Positions 16,904 to 24,828 are shown, counted from the first letter of the stretch. The stretch is 33,932 nucleotides of DNA from an uncultured Mucilaginibacter sp. (GCF_946481715.1 NZ_CAMLOV010000047.1:1-33932), one strand, 5' to 3'. The notes: generated by a model not told the origin, from the sequence alone. Program-made: numbers and translations.

Positions 16904-16936
16904 CAAAGCTACCAAAGTTTCGTTAAATAACACAAA
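16904..16936 (-). promoter_or_regulatory. Promoter for GH30 gene
   Basis: The minus strand has TTTG (16933-16936), a 21-base spacer, then TAGCTTTG (16904-16911), about 40 bases before the ATG. It fits the Bacteroidota consensus. The rest of the 219-bp gap (16866-17084) is AT-rich, with no ORF seen. Confidence 0.6.
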
Positions 16937-17084
16937 GAAAATATAGTTAAATAATTGATTTTAAGTTATTTGCATTAAAATTGATACGCTTTAATACCAA
17001 GCGTCACTCAACTCAACCAATTAGTTATCAACTCATTCTAAAAACCATTCTGTAAATAACAATTCGCTTAAATCGCAACGCATT

Positions 17085-17933
17085 TTATTTACTGTCAACC
17101 TTTTTACCGGTGCCCAACCATTGTAAAGCATCAAGTATCAGCCTATCTTCAATAGGGTTGCCCAGTGTATGCGAAAGGTCTTTATTGGTTTTTCCTTCGT
17201 AATCTATGTCATTATGCCCCATGTTGAAGTAGATCATCCTATAATTCTTGTTCGTCCACACCACAGGGTAATACCCGCTATACCATATTTCGTGTTGTTT
17301 TGGCCCGGTGCCTAAAGGAAAGCTCGATGAATCGATAGAAGCAAGGATTTTTATATCGGGGTTTTTGCGCAGGTCTTTTTCCCAGCGGTACCACTCGTTT
17401 GGCGATGCTTTAAAGGTTTCGGGTAGATTTTTGGATGCCGGGTGTGTTCTGTCCTCTATCCTTAAAATGGCGGACGTTGGCCGCCAGGTGTTGCTGCCAT
17501 ATTGCCCCGAGGCTAAAAACTCGTTGTGGTACCAATCCCAGTCGGCATTAAAATCTGATGGGGTAAGTGCAAATGCTGAAAAATGGAAACCCATCCAGCC
17601 GCCGCCGTTCTTCATGTATTTTTCAAACGCGGCGCGCTGGGCGGGGTCCTCGGTACGGGTATCTAAAAATATCACCACCTTGTATTTGGCAAGATATGCC
17701 TCGTTCAGGTTGCTCCAGTTGTCGGTGCTGTCATACGCAAAACCGTATTTCTTAGCCATCTGTGGGAACCATTTATTGGCCTCGTGCACAAAACTGATAT
17801 GCGCCTGGTCGCTTTTGGCGGTATAAAAGGCAATTACATTAAACCTCGGTTTTTTTTGCGCATAGCAGTTTGCAGCAAAGCAAAGGCACAGCAAAGCCAG
17901 CGCAAACGCTTTAATATTTTTGTTGGAAGACAT
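17085..17933 (-). CDS. ThuA-domain protein, secreted
   Basis: 282 residues with an N-terminal signal peptide (FALALLCLCFAANCYAQ) and one ThuA (trehalose-utilisation-like, glutamine-amidotransferase-fold) domain over about 30-270. Typical ThuA features include the beta strand VIAFYTAKSDQAHISF, YKVVIFLDTR, the loop NGGGWMGFHFSAFA, and the late GHNDIDYEG with HTLGNP. ThuA proteins accompany sugar-degradation genes in Bacteroidota; their reaction is mostly unproven. Here it lies between GH30 and a DUF4488-like lipoprotein. A TAACTTAGT motif (17957-17965) sits about 24 bases upstream of the ATG, a variant of the -7 box. A role in glycan use is inferred from neighbours. Confidence 0.9.
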   Translation of the reverse strand: MSSNKNIKAFALALLCLCFAANCYAQKKPRFNVIAFYTAKSDQAHISFVHEANKWFPQMAKKYGFAYDSTDNWSNLNEAYLAKYKVVIFLDTRTEDPAQRAAFEKYMKNGGGWMGFHFSAFALTPSDFNADWDWYHNEFLASGQYGSNTWRPTSAILRIEDRTHPASKNLPETFKASPNEWYRWEKDLRKNPDIKILASIDSSSFPLGTGPKQHEIWYSGYYPVVWTNKNYRMIYFNMGHNDIDYEGKTNKDLSHTLGNPIEDRLILDALQWLGTGKKVDSK

Positions 17934-17989
17934 TGGGTTTTATTGGTTTACTGCCAACTAAGTTACCGAATAACTTTAATAAGTAGTGC

Positions 17990-18457
17990 TTACTTTTTAA
18001 GTTTTATATAAGTTTCCACTATTTCCTGATCTATTTTCAGGCTGTCTATCTTCTCGATACCCTTTTGCTGCAGCGTATCGCCTTTAAAACTTACTTTAAA
18101 ATCAAAAGAATGGCCCTCCCATTCGCGGTAGTTGCAGTACTGCAGGTTTTCGGTATAGGCATCGCCTTTAAAAGTGTAAGTGCCCGCGCCGGAATCGAAT
18201 ACGGCTTTACCGCCTTTCTTCAAATCGTGTTTAAAGAAGGCGAAGTGGTCGCCGTTTATAACTTTGATCATTTCATCTTCCTGGCCTTTTTCGGGGTAGG
18301 TAACTACAGTATCGCCCTTCGTAATTTTCACTGCTGATATCAGCTTCCAGGTGCCTTCCACAGGCGCAGCGGGTACATCGGCAATGGTGGTTTCGGCAGC
18401 AGGTTGTTTACAGGCGGCAAAAGCCAAAAGCGGGATGAACAGGAATTTAGTTTTCAT
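17990..18457 (-). CDS. DUF4488-like lipoprotein
   Basis: 155 residues with a lipoprotein signal: MKTKFLFIPLLAFAAC, lipidated Cys16. The mature part is a small lipocalin-like beta barrel: EGTWKLISAV, DHFAFFKHD, GAGTYTFKGDAYTENLQY and FKGDTLQQKG. The order of these blocks matches the DUF4488 pattern as I remember it; that family has no firm function. It lies 56 bases upstream of the ThuA gene on the same strand and may be expressed with it, although ThuA has its own -7-like motif. It is probably on the periplasmic face of a membrane. Confidence 0.75.
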   Translation of the reverse strand: MKTKFLFIPLLAFAACKQPAAETTIADVPAAPVEGTWKLISAVKITKGDTVVTYPEKGQEDEMIKVINGDHFAFFKHDLKKGGKAVFDSGAGTYTFKGDAYTENLQYCNYREWEGHSFDFKVSFKGDTLQQKGIEKIDSLKIDQEIVETYIKLKK

Positions 18458-18511
18458 TTTTTTGAGAGATTTATGGTGTCTTATTTGTGAGATTTACGTC
18501 CGTTGCCTTAT

Positions 18512-18536
18512 CTAAATCCTCTCCAAAGGAAAGGAC
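18512..18536. repeat. CTAAATCCTCTCC palindromic repeat
   Basis: A short element with CCTCTCC facing GGAAAGG in the gap between the DUF4488-like gene and the DUF3037 gene. It matches, in inverted orientation, the element at 6440-6466. Confidence 0.65.
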
Positions 18537-18554
18537 GTAAGGAGGTTTCGATAA

Positions 18555-18938
18555 TTATAGTACGAGTTGCTTATACAGCCTTTCAATCGTTTCATCCCCG
18601 TTTATACAAAAGCCGGGGTGCACTTTAGACGTTTGTACCACGGTACTGCGCGTAGCTGTTAACCACCTGAAACGCGATGGGGCATCCAATAAGCCAATAG
18701 GGCCGGCATCTTCGCCGCCTTCGCAAATACGCTGGAAAGAGCGAAGGTTTTCTTCTACCCCTTCTATATCAATGTCTTTAAAAAAAGCAAGCAGGCGGTC
18801 TCTATCTACCTCATATATCATTTTAAGGTACTTGTGTTTGGCACAGTACAGTATCACCCCAACATTCATAAACTCCTCGCGCTCTACCCTGGGTACCACG
18901 CGGATAACGGCGTACTCAAATAAGTTGCGATCTTGCAT
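18555..18938 (-). CDS. DUF3037 family protein
   Basis: 127 residues; a soluble alpha/beta protein with the DUF3037 opening [26 protein letters not shown] and a middle segment with DRDRLLAFF. The family has no known biochemical role. The ATG lies inside the end of the upstream HipA-like kinase gene (23-base overlap), a strong sign of translational coupling and joint function. No membrane segment, signal peptide or DNA-binding helix-turn-helix is apparent. It could be a substrate, inhibitor or scaffold of the kinase; nothing in the sequence decides between these. Confidence 0.85.
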   Translation of the reverse strand: MQDRNLFEYAVIRVVPRVEREEFMNVGVILYCAKHKYLKMIYEVDRDRLLAFFKDIDIEGVEENLRSFQRICEGGEDAGPIGLLDAPSRFRWLTATRSTVVQTSKVHPGFCINGDETIERLYKQLVL

Positions 18939-19707
18939 GTTGTGCTTCCTTTACAAAAATAGCTGCGTTTGCCAGCCGCTTATTCAAAAACTGTGCATAT
19001 ACTTGCCGCTGTTCGTCCTCCGTCTCAAACGACCTATCGGTTAACCAGGCGTCGGGAAGGATGGATACAATGGCGTTGATAACATCCGGAGTCAATATCG
19101 CTCTAAATTCTTCGTCTACTTTGTCCAATTCTGATGCCATGCGCAGCAGTACATGGTCCTTTATTTGCACAAAAGGGCGCAAGGCTTGCTCTTCCCAGTT
19201 ATCCATACTGTGGTGGAAAAACAGCGCGGCGCCATGATCAATCAGCCACAGTTCTTTATGCCACATCAACATATTGGTATTGCGCGCGGTGCGGTCTACA
19301 TTGGTAAGCAACGCGTCCAGCCACACAATTTGCGAAGCCAGTTTTGGTTCTACCACCGTAACAGTCGGGTCGAAGGTGATGGCGCCCTGCAGGTAATGCA
19401 GCGCCAGGTTTAGCCCTACGCTAAATTTAAGCAGGTCCTGTATCTCTTCATCTGCCTCAGTACGGCCAAAAGCCTCATCAAGGTTTACAAAAACCAGTTC
19501 GGGCATTTTAAAACCGAGGGTGCGGGCAATTTCCCCGCCTATCAACTCAGCAATCAAAGCTTTAGGCCCTTGCCCTGCCCCGCGGAATTTCAATACATAT
19601 AAAAACCCGTCGTCTGCTTCGGCAATGGCGGGCAGCGAGCCACCCTCGCGCAGTGGCGTAACATAGCGGGTAACATTTACAGTGCGTAATTGGGGCGTGT
19701 AATTCAT
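18916..19707 (-). CDS. HipA-like (HipA_2) protein kinase
   Basis: 263 residues resembling the stand-alone HipA_2 kinase family. Expected kinase elements are visible: ATP-binding Lys40 in LYVLKF, Glu54 in [10 protein letters not shown], a catalytic loop [15 protein letters not shown] with Asp138 and Asn143, and the metal-binding Asp157 in [10 protein letters not shown]. True HipA toxins are longer and pair with the HTH antitoxin HipB. Here there is no HipB; the partner is DUF3037, overlapping by 23 bases. Such proteins have sometimes been mislabelled as aminotransferases. The substrate is unknown; phosphorylation of a tRNA synthetase or another protein is possible by analogy only. A TATATTAGT motif (19723-19731) lies about 16 bases from the ATG. 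The divergent neighbour is the YeeE gene. Confidence 0.82.
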   Translation of the reverse strand: MNYTPQLRTVNVTRYVTPLREGGSLPAIAEADDGFLYVLKFRGAGQGPKALIAELIGGEIARTLGFKMPELVFVNLDEAFGRTEADEEIQDLLKFSVGLNLALHYLQGAITFDPTVTVVEPKLASQIVWLDALLTNVDRTARNTNMLMWHKELWLIDHGAALFFHHSMDNWEEQALRPFVQIKDHVLLRMASELDKVDEEFRAILTPDVINAIVSILPDAWLTDRSFETEDEQRQVYAQFLNKRLANAAIFVKEAQHARSQLI

Positions 19708-19762
19708 TGGTAATTTAGAAGCACTAATATAGGGTTAAATATGTTTTTGCGGGCGGTAAGTA

Positions 19763-19771
19763 TATATTTGC
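19763..19771 (+). promoter_or_regulatory. -7 box TATATTTGC for YeeE pair
   Basis: An exact TAnnTTTGY match ending only 5 bases before the ATG at 19777, so the transcript would be leaderless or nearly so. No good TTTG lies 17-21 bases upstream (the nearest, 19746-19749, leaves 13), so the -33 box is weak. Confidence 0.5.
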
Positions 19772-19776
19772 TACCG

Positions 19777-20337
19777 ATGGAATTTATCAAACAACCCTGG
19801 CCCTGGTATGTGGCCGGGCCGCTTATTGGTTTAATTGTGCCCGCTTTGCTACTGCTTGGCAATAAAGCTTTCGGCATATCATCTTCATTGAGGCATATTT
19901 GCGCAGCTTGTATACCCGCCAACATTTCCTTTTTTAAGTACGACTGGCGTAAAGAGAACTGGAACTTGTTTTTTGTTGCGGGGATTGTTCTGGGTAGCTT
20001 TATCGCTGTTCATTATCTTTCTAACCCTGCACCTGTTGCCGTTAACCCCGCAACCACTGCCCTGCTTCAAAAACAAGGCGTCACCGATTTTAGCGGTTTG
20101 CAACCACAGGACATCTTTAGTTTTGATGCTCTGTTTACACTCCGCGGATTTATTTTTATTGTTGTTGGTGGCTTTTTGGTGGGCTTTGGCACGCGGTACG
20201 CAGGCGGTTGTACCTCCGGGCATGCCGTTATGGGTATCTCGTCGTTGCAGTGGCCATCGCTGGTGGCTACCTGCTCCTTTATGACCGGCGGTTTTATAAT
20301 GACCTGGTTTATAGCCCGTTATTTATTAGCGCTATGA
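19777..20337 (+). CDS. YeeE/YedE-type membrane transporter subunit 1
   Basis: A frame open from 19741 has a later ATG at 19777 that fits better: it follows the -7 box and gives the normal start [14 protein letters not shown]. From there it has 186 residues and about four to five membrane segments. The family signature GGCTSGH (Cys145) is present, as is an early CAAC pair (Cys42, Cys45). Family members import sulfur compounds such as thiosulfate, with conserved cysteines along the path; some are instead linked to selenium or other substrates. The gene overlaps the next by ATGA (4 bases), and the two halves together make one YeeE-like unit. No rhodanese, sulfurtransferase or persulfide dioxygenase gene lies nearby, so the substrate stays open. 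Confidence 0.88.
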   Translation: MEFIKQPWPWYVAGPLIGLIVPALLLLGNKAFGISSSLRHICAACIPANISFFKYDWRKENWNLFFVAGIVLGSFIAVHYLSNPAPVAVNPATTALLQKQGVTDFSGLQPQDIFSFDALFTLRGFIFIVVGGFLVGFGTRYAGGCTSGHAVMGISSLQWPSLVATCSFMTGGFIMTWFIARYLLAL

Positions 20338-20744
20338 AGAACCTGAAATTCCTCATACTTGGGTTATTGTTCGGTATCATCCTAATAAAATCTCAGGTTG
20401 TATCCTGGTTTAGGATACAAGAAATGTTCCACCTGCAGGCATTTCATATGTACGGCATTATCGGCAGCGCTATTGTAGTGGCCATGATCTCCATCATGCT
20501 TATCAAACGCTTCAACATTAAAACCATCAGTGGTGAGCCCGTAATCATTCCCGAAAAAACTTTTCATTGGGGCAACGTTTATGGCGGGTTAATATTCGGG
20601 TTGGGCTGGGCTATTACCGGTGGCTGCCCGGGTCCGCTGTTTGCCCAAATTGGTGGCGGCTTTACAGTTGTAATAGTTACCCTGCTTAGTGCTATCGCCG
20701 GCACATGGGTTTATGGTTTGCTGCGCGATAAGCTACCGCATTAA
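20334..20744 (+). CDS. YeeE/YedE-type transporter subunit 2 (DUF6691-like)
   Basis: The frame is open from 20208, but the ATG at 20334 overlaps the upstream stop as ATGA, the typical coupled start. The product is 136 residues with four hydrophobic segments (about 5-21, 38-57, 78-96 and 105-128). It carries the second half-signature GWAITGGCPGP (Cys98), which pairs with GGCTSGH in subunit 1. Both halves are needed in the two-gene version of the family. It is cytoplasmic-membrane located and followed by a bidirectional hairpin terminator. Confidence 0.88.
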   Translation: MKNLKFLILGLLFGIILIKSQVVSWFRIQEMFHLQAFHMYGIIGSAIVVAMISIMLIKRFNIKTISGEPVIIPEKTFHWGNVYGGLIFGLGWAITGGCPGPLFAQIGGGFTVVIVTLLSAIAGTWVYGLLRDKLPH

Positions 20745-20746
20745 AC

Positions 20747-20780
20747 AAAAAAAGCGGGCAACCATAAACTGGTTACCCGC
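20747..20780 (-). terminator. Convergent terminator between YeeE pair and Spy-like gene
   Basis: On the minus strand GCGGGTAACCA pairs with TGGTTGCCCGC (one G-U pair), followed by seven T, giving a strong terminator 34 bases after the Spy-like gene. On the plus strand the stem has a C-A mismatch and a weaker U tract, so it may work less well for the YeeE pair. Confidence 0.88.
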
Positions 20781-20813
20781 CTCTCTTTAAACTATGTATC
20801 GGCAATTAATTTC

Positions 20814-21527
20814 TTAACCTTCTTTTGGCGCGGCCATTACGTCCCTTTTACCTTTGTGGCGCTCTTTCATTTGCGCTTTTAGGTCGGTATAAGTTTTCAA
20901 TTGGTCGGCAGTTAAAACGGCTTGCAGTTGCTTATCGGTATCTTGCTTTAAAGCTTTAAAGGCTTCGTGGTTTGCCTTGCGATCGCCTGGGTTTTTAGCT
21001 CTCAAGCTATCCATCTGTACAGCACGCGCAACAAATATCGCTTTCACTTTTGCCGACTGGCTTTCATCAAGGTTCAACTTATTTTGCAACATGCCTGTCA
21101 TACGCTCGGCACGTTTTGCCGGGTCCTTTATGCCGCCCCTACGGTTGTGAGTCATAAATTTGTGACCGCCTTTAAAGCGTTCTTTAAGCTGCGCTTTAAA
21201 GTCGCCATACGTTTTATTTTGCTCGGGAGTAAACACAGCAGCAAGCGCGCTGTCGGTTTTTAGCAGCTGTGCTTTAAAAGCTTCGCGGTTTGCTTTTTTA
21301 TCATCCGATTTATTTGCCCTCAGGCTTTGCATCTGCGTTGCCTGTGTCAGCAATATTGCCTTCACCTTTACCGATTGATCGGCACTTAGGCTTAATTTTT
21401 TCTGCAACATACCGGTAACGCGTTCTGCACGCTGCTCGGGAGTTTTGTGTTGCCTTTCTTTTGTTTGCGCCTGGGCTAAAACGCTTATGCCCAGCACCAT
21501 GGTTATCATCAATAGTATCTTTTTCAT
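20814..21527 (-). CDS. Secreted Spy/CpxP-like protein with internal duplication
   Basis: 237 residues, with a signal peptide over about 1-20 (MKKILLMITMVLGISVLAQA). Two homologous halves follow, near 29-115 and 134-225. Each opens with KTPEQRAERVTGMLQ or DPAKRAERMTGMLQ, continues with LSLSADQSVKVKAI or LNLDESQSAKVKAI, and ends with FTPEQNKTYGDFKAQLKER or LTADQLKTYTDLKAQMKER. These are LTxxQ motifs of the Spy/CpxP type, all alpha-helical and strongly basic. An intragenic duplication made a two-lobed protein. Role is likely periplasmic protein protection or stress response, by family analogy. The gene stands alone with its own terminator. The 242-bp upstream gap (21528-21769) holds short ACGAATT repeats and no clear promoter. 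Confidence 0.88.
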   Translation of the reverse strand: MKKILLMITMVLGISVLAQAQTKERQHKTPEQRAERVTGMLQKKLSLSADQSVKVKAILLTQATQMQSLRANKSDDKKANREAFKAQLLKTDSALAAVFTPEQNKTYGDFKAQLKERFKGGHKFMTHNRRGGIKDPAKRAERMTGMLQNKLNLDESQSAKVKAIFVARAVQMDSLRAKNPGDRKANHEAFKALKQDTDKQLQAVLTADQLKTYTDLKAQMKERHKGKRDVMAAPKEG

Positions 21528-21769
21528 GCTTTCTTTTTTTTGTTATTTGTAAGGATAGACGGGGTTGGCTGGGGATGGTTTAATGAGATGGTAAACGCAA
21601 TATATCTTTATGTGTAAGTGCATGGATTTGTTACAATAAAACACCAATTGTACGAAAGCCACGAATTGCACGAATTTTAGAAATGGCGCAATCGCCCCGA
21701 TAAATAGCCGCTTTTACACCCCCACATTCCAGTATATTCTCGCCAATTTTGTAATATCAAAAACTGAAT

Positions 21770-22075
21770 ATGGAGATTATCGGCAATAAATTTGAAGTAG
21801 ACTTTGGCGTGGCTAATGCCATCTTGAGTTTCGAAAGCGAAACGCAGCTAACTTTTACTATCACCGAAAAAGGTGGCAAACAGGCAAATACAAGCGAAAC
21901 CGTGGAAACAAAAATGACGGAGCTGCGCCCGCAGCTATGGCTAATCACCTGGCAAGAGGTAAACGGCACCACCTTAACGCAAGTACACGATTACGAGAAC
22001 GGGGTAATTTATTCTAACTGGACATCTCGGGATGGATATTTTACGAATTTGAAGGGCACATTGAAAAACACCTAG
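21770..22075 (+). CDS. Small MoaF-like beta protein
   Basis: 101 residues, no signal peptide, mostly beta strands. The pattern (FEVDFGVANAILSFES, LTFTITEKG, QLWLITWQEVNG, THVHDYENG-like segment, GYFTNLKGTL) resembles the MoaF-related lipocalin-like domain. That domain is often found as a single small protein of unknown ligand. The match is by overall pattern and is moderate. The gene is alone on the plus strand between minus-strand genes and stops 16 bases before the convergent neighbour. A weak TTTTGT box lies about 20 bases upstream of the ATG. Confidence 0.6.
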   Translation: MEIIGNKFEVDFGVANAILSFESETQLTFTITEKGGKQANTSETVETKMTELRPQLWLITWQEVNGTTLTQVHDYENGVIYSNWTSRDGYFTNLKGTLKNT

Positions 22076-22091
22076 CTTAAATAATCCGGAC

Positions 22092-22505
22092 CTATTCAAA
22101 TGAGGTGCTTTTAAATTTCCAAAAAAAATAGCCCTGCACTGCAAAAAACGGAATATTTGTTACCAGGAATTGTATTACTGTTTTGGGCTCCGAAAAACCC
22201 ATACTAACAACAACAGCTATCAGCGCTATTAACGGCACAAGGTAATAACTCAAAAAACTGTAGATCTTATGCTGCCTGATGCGGGGATATATATTAAAAA
22301 ACACAGTTAGGGAACATAGCGTGAGTGCAAGGGCCCATAATACTCCCGCTATCGAATTTAAAAGCGCAGCTTGTTTACCCTCTAAACCGTCAGAATTGGC
22401 TGAGTAAATAATTTGAATGAGAAGGAATGTAAAAAGGGCGCTTACTAAAAAGGTAAATAACAATGTTTTCCATAAATAGCCCGTGATATTGCTGCTTGTC
22501 TCCAT
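22092..22505 (-). CDS. Four-helix membrane protein, unrecognised
   Basis: 137 residues with four hydrophobic segments: about 10-32, 45-68, 76-96 and 103-128. No known motif is seen. Its ATG is 7 bases after the stop of the DUF418 gene, so the two are almost surely co-transcribed. It may be an accessory protein to DUF418 or unrelated; the sequence does not say. Confidence 0.65.
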   Translation of the reverse strand: METSSNITGYLWKTLLFTFLVSALFTFLLIQIIYSANSDGLEGKQAALLNSIAGVLWALALTLCSLTVFFNIYPRIRQHKIYSFLSYYLVPLIALIAVVVSMGFSEPKTVIQFLVTNIPFFAVQGYFFWKFKSTSFE

Positions 22506-22512
22506 TTTTGTT

Positions 22513-23760
22513 TCAATAATTACCCTTCCTCAGTGGCAGCCTCTTCCCGTACGTAGCCTGCCGCCACAGCCATTCCATTGGGCCGAAGTTGAAGTGTTTA
22601 AACCACCAGTTGCTGTAGATAACCTGGCAAGCATAAATCGCTAAGGCGATGGGGAAGAAAACCGCAGGGCCAATGTTGCCTGCAATGCCAAAACCCATTC
22701 CGTAGAACAGGATGATGGATATGATGGTCTGCATCAGGTAATTGGTGAGTGCCATACGGCCAACCGGGGCCAGCAATTGCCATTTGTTATTTCCTTTAGT
22801 TTTTATCCAAAACAGGCAAATGGCCGATACGTACGCCAGTGCCAGGGGCACAACGCTTATAGCGTACAGCACCGAATCTGTTAAACCAACCGGATCGGGA
22901 ATTTTTTTGCCGTCAAACTCACACACCACCATGCCTATGCTACAGGGGATGCCTATAATAAAACCCCATTTGCGCAGCTTTTTGAATAAGCCGGTGTAAT
23001 CGGCAAGGTTGGCGTATATCATTTTACGGCCGGCATACAGCCCGAATAAAAACATACCCAGCACCTTGGGGATGCGATTGGTTTCCAGCAGGTACCAAAA
23101 GCGGTAGGCCCAGGCCGACGCCTGCCAGTTGCGCCACTCCTGCCACCCTGCTCCATTTTTAAAAAGGTATTGGGAGATGGTTTCATCGGCGGGTATGCCG
23201 TTCTTTTTATCGATACTTTGCCCAAGCTGGTTAATATATTCAAACGGCTGCGCATGTAACAGCACTTTGATGATATCGATAATAACGGGCGAAGCTATGA
23301 GTGCTATAGCCCAAATAAGCAAGCCCTTATTGCTGCATTTATTAAACAATGGCAACAAACAGCCAATAAGCGCATATAGCAGCAAAATATCGCCCTCCCA
23401 TAACACAAACAGGTGGAATGAGCCAATGAGGAATAATAGGAACAGCCGACGGTAAAATATTTTAAGCGGGTTGATACCACGTTGCTGGTTGCGCAGCAGG
23501 ATAATAGAAAACCCAATGCCAAACAGCAGCGAAAAGATACTATAGAATTTCCCGTGAACAAAAGCCATCTCCGAAGCGCCCAGGAGAGCATCGACATAAA
23601 AAGTGGGCAATGCTTCACGCCGGGCCATCGAAAAAAAGCCGTACCCGGTAAAACTGAAAACATTATCTAAAAATATGCCGAGGATGGCAAAGCCACGCAG
23701 GGCATCAAGGATGCCGGCACGTTCGGATGCATCTATAGGCGTGGTTGTAGCAAGGCTCAT
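22513..23760 (-). CDS. DUF418 family multi-pass membrane protein
   Basis: The frame extends to a TTG at 23766, but the ATG at 23760 is the likely start, giving 415 residues. The N-terminus has the family opening ILDALRGFAILGIFLDNVF. About eight to ten membrane segments follow. The C-terminal DUF418 part (about 260-415) includes GRMALTNYLMQT and ends with PMEWLWRQATYGKRLPL. DUF418 proteins belong near acyltransferase-like membrane families, and no substrate is established. An imperfect -7 box (AACCTTTGC, one base off TAnnTTTGY) ends only 2 bases before the ATG, a very short leader. It leads a two-gene unit with the four-helix membrane gene. Confidence 0.9.
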   Translation of the reverse strand: MSLATTTPIDASERAGILDALRGFAILGIFLDNVFSFTGYGFFSMARREALPTFYVDALLGASEMAFVHGKFYSIFSLLFGIGFSIILLRNQQRGINPLKIFYRRLFLLFLIGSFHLFVLWEGDILLLYALIGCLLPLFNKCSNKGLLIWAIALIASPVIIDIIKVLLHAQPFEYINQLGQSIDKKNGIPADETISQYLFKNGAGWQEWRNWQASAWAYRFWYLLETNRIPKVLGMFLFGLYAGRKMIYANLADYTGLFKKLRKWGFIIGIPCSIGMVVCEFDGKKIPDPVGLTDSVLYAISVVPLALAYVSAICLFWIKTKGNNKWQLLAPVGRMALTNYLMQTIISIILFYGMGFGIAGNIGPAVFFPIALAIYACQVIYSNWWFKHFNFGPMEWLWRQATYGKRLPLRKGNY

Positions 23761-23887
23761 AGGCAAAGGTTTGGTAAAACCCTTAAAGGTAATGATTTAG
23801 TTAATACTTACGGAAATTCTAAAATGTGAGAGCACACTCAAATATTCATCCTGTTTGTTATCTTTATCATAACGTTAAGCCAAATTG

Positions 23888-24076
23888 ATGACCCTTATCA
23901 TTGCCTATATTTTTTACAGGATTGGCCGGAAGCGGGTGATTGGAGGCTTCACAAGTTTTGTATACGGCCTTTTATTATGGCCGATAGGCATTTTTATCGT
24001 GCTAAACTCCCGGCGGCTGGATGATGAGGCAACAAATGCAGCCATGATAAAGGAACTTAACCCGAAGCCGCTTTAA
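23888..24076 (+). CDS. Tiny two-helix membrane protein
   Basis: 62 residues from the ATG at 23888 (a TTG lies one codon earlier). Two hydrophobic stretches, IIAYIFYRIG and VYGLLLWPIGIFIVL, are separated by a basic loop, and an acidic tail follows. The stop overlaps that of the convergent DUF72 gene by two bases. A TATCTTTA box, one base off the -7 consensus, is 22 bases upstream. No family is recognised; a real small protein is plausible, because hydrophobic periodicity is good and no gene overlaps it on the other strand. Confidence 0.5.
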   Translation: MTLIIAYIFYRIGRKRVIGGFTSFVYGLLLWPIGIFIVLNSRRLDDEATNAAMIKELNPKPL

Positions 24077-24828
24077 ATCCCTACTGCTACAAATGCCTTC
24101 AGCGTAAGCAAATTCTTCATCGCGTCACCTATCGTATTATTAAAATAGATATAAACAGTTTTACCCTCTTCGCGCCAGTCATTGATATAGCCGGCGTATT
24201 CTGATAAAACATCATCGGCATAGCTGCCCCGGTAACTGCCGCCGGGGCCGTGGAAGCGCAGATAAACAAAAGGCACATCCAACTCTAATAAAGGCGGGGC
24301 CGATTTCGGCATATCGTGGAGAACGATGCCCATCTTATATTGGTTTAACAAGCCATAAATATCATCCCGGTACCAGGTTTTGCTGCGGAATTCGACAGCC
24401 ACATCCCAGTTATCAGTATTAGCCTGGTAAATATCCTGCAAAAGCATTTCCATCTGCGGGCGATTAGCAATGGTAATGCTTGCCGGGAACTGTACCAGCA
24501 GGCTACCTTTTTTATCGCCCGCACGGCTTATTACCTGCATAAAACGGGCAATATCGTCGGCATCGTAAACAAGCCCTTTATTGTGGGTGATATCACGCCA
24601 AAGCTTAAAAGTAAAACGAAAACCATCGGGCACCTCACCCGCCCATTTAGCAACAGTTGCCGCCATAGGCACTTTGTAAAAGGAACTGTTAACCTCTATA
24701 CTATTAAATAACGCGCCATAATAAGCAAGGCGGCTCTTGTCCTGAAATTCGGGCGGGTATGCCAGCTTATTTGGCACAGGCAGCACCAGTCCGCTGGTAC
24801 CCGCATAATAATTACCCTGTACGCTCAT
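24073..24828 (-). CDS. DUF72 (YecE-like) family protein
   Basis: 251 residues with a TIM-barrel-type DUF72 domain over the full length. The family opening GTSGLVLP is present with YYGALFNSIEVNSSFYKVP, then FRFTFKLWRDITHNKGL, LVQFPASI, VAVEFRSKTWYRDD, FVYLRFHGPGGSYRGSY, and a late YIYFNNTIGDAMKN. This is a cytoplasmic family, widespread, with no firmly known reaction. The start ATG at 24828 gives the canonical beginning. It is monocistronic, with 49 bases to the next gene downstream of the opposing stretch. Confidence 0.93.
   Translation of the reverse strand: MSVQGNYYAGTSGLVLPVPNKLAYPPEFQDKSRLAYYGALFNSIEVNSSFYKVPMAATVAKWAGEVPDGFRFTFKLWRDITHNKGLVYDADDIARFMQVISRAGDKKGSLLVQFPASITIANRPQMEMLLQDIYQANTDNWDVAVEFRSKTWYRDDIYGLLNQYKMGIVLHDMPKSAPPLLELDVPFVYLRFHGPGGSYRGSYADDVLSEYAGYINDWREEGKTVYIYFNNTIGDAMKNLLTLKAFVAVGI

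Noticed and set aside
16866..17084. Riboswitch or small RNA between GH30 and ThuA
   Set aside because: The gap is AT-rich with no strong paired structure; only the GH30 promoter can be supported.
20208..20333. 42-residue extension of the second YeeE-type frame
   Set aside because: It overlaps the end of subunit 1 in another frame; the ATGA overlap at 20334 is the usual coupled start.
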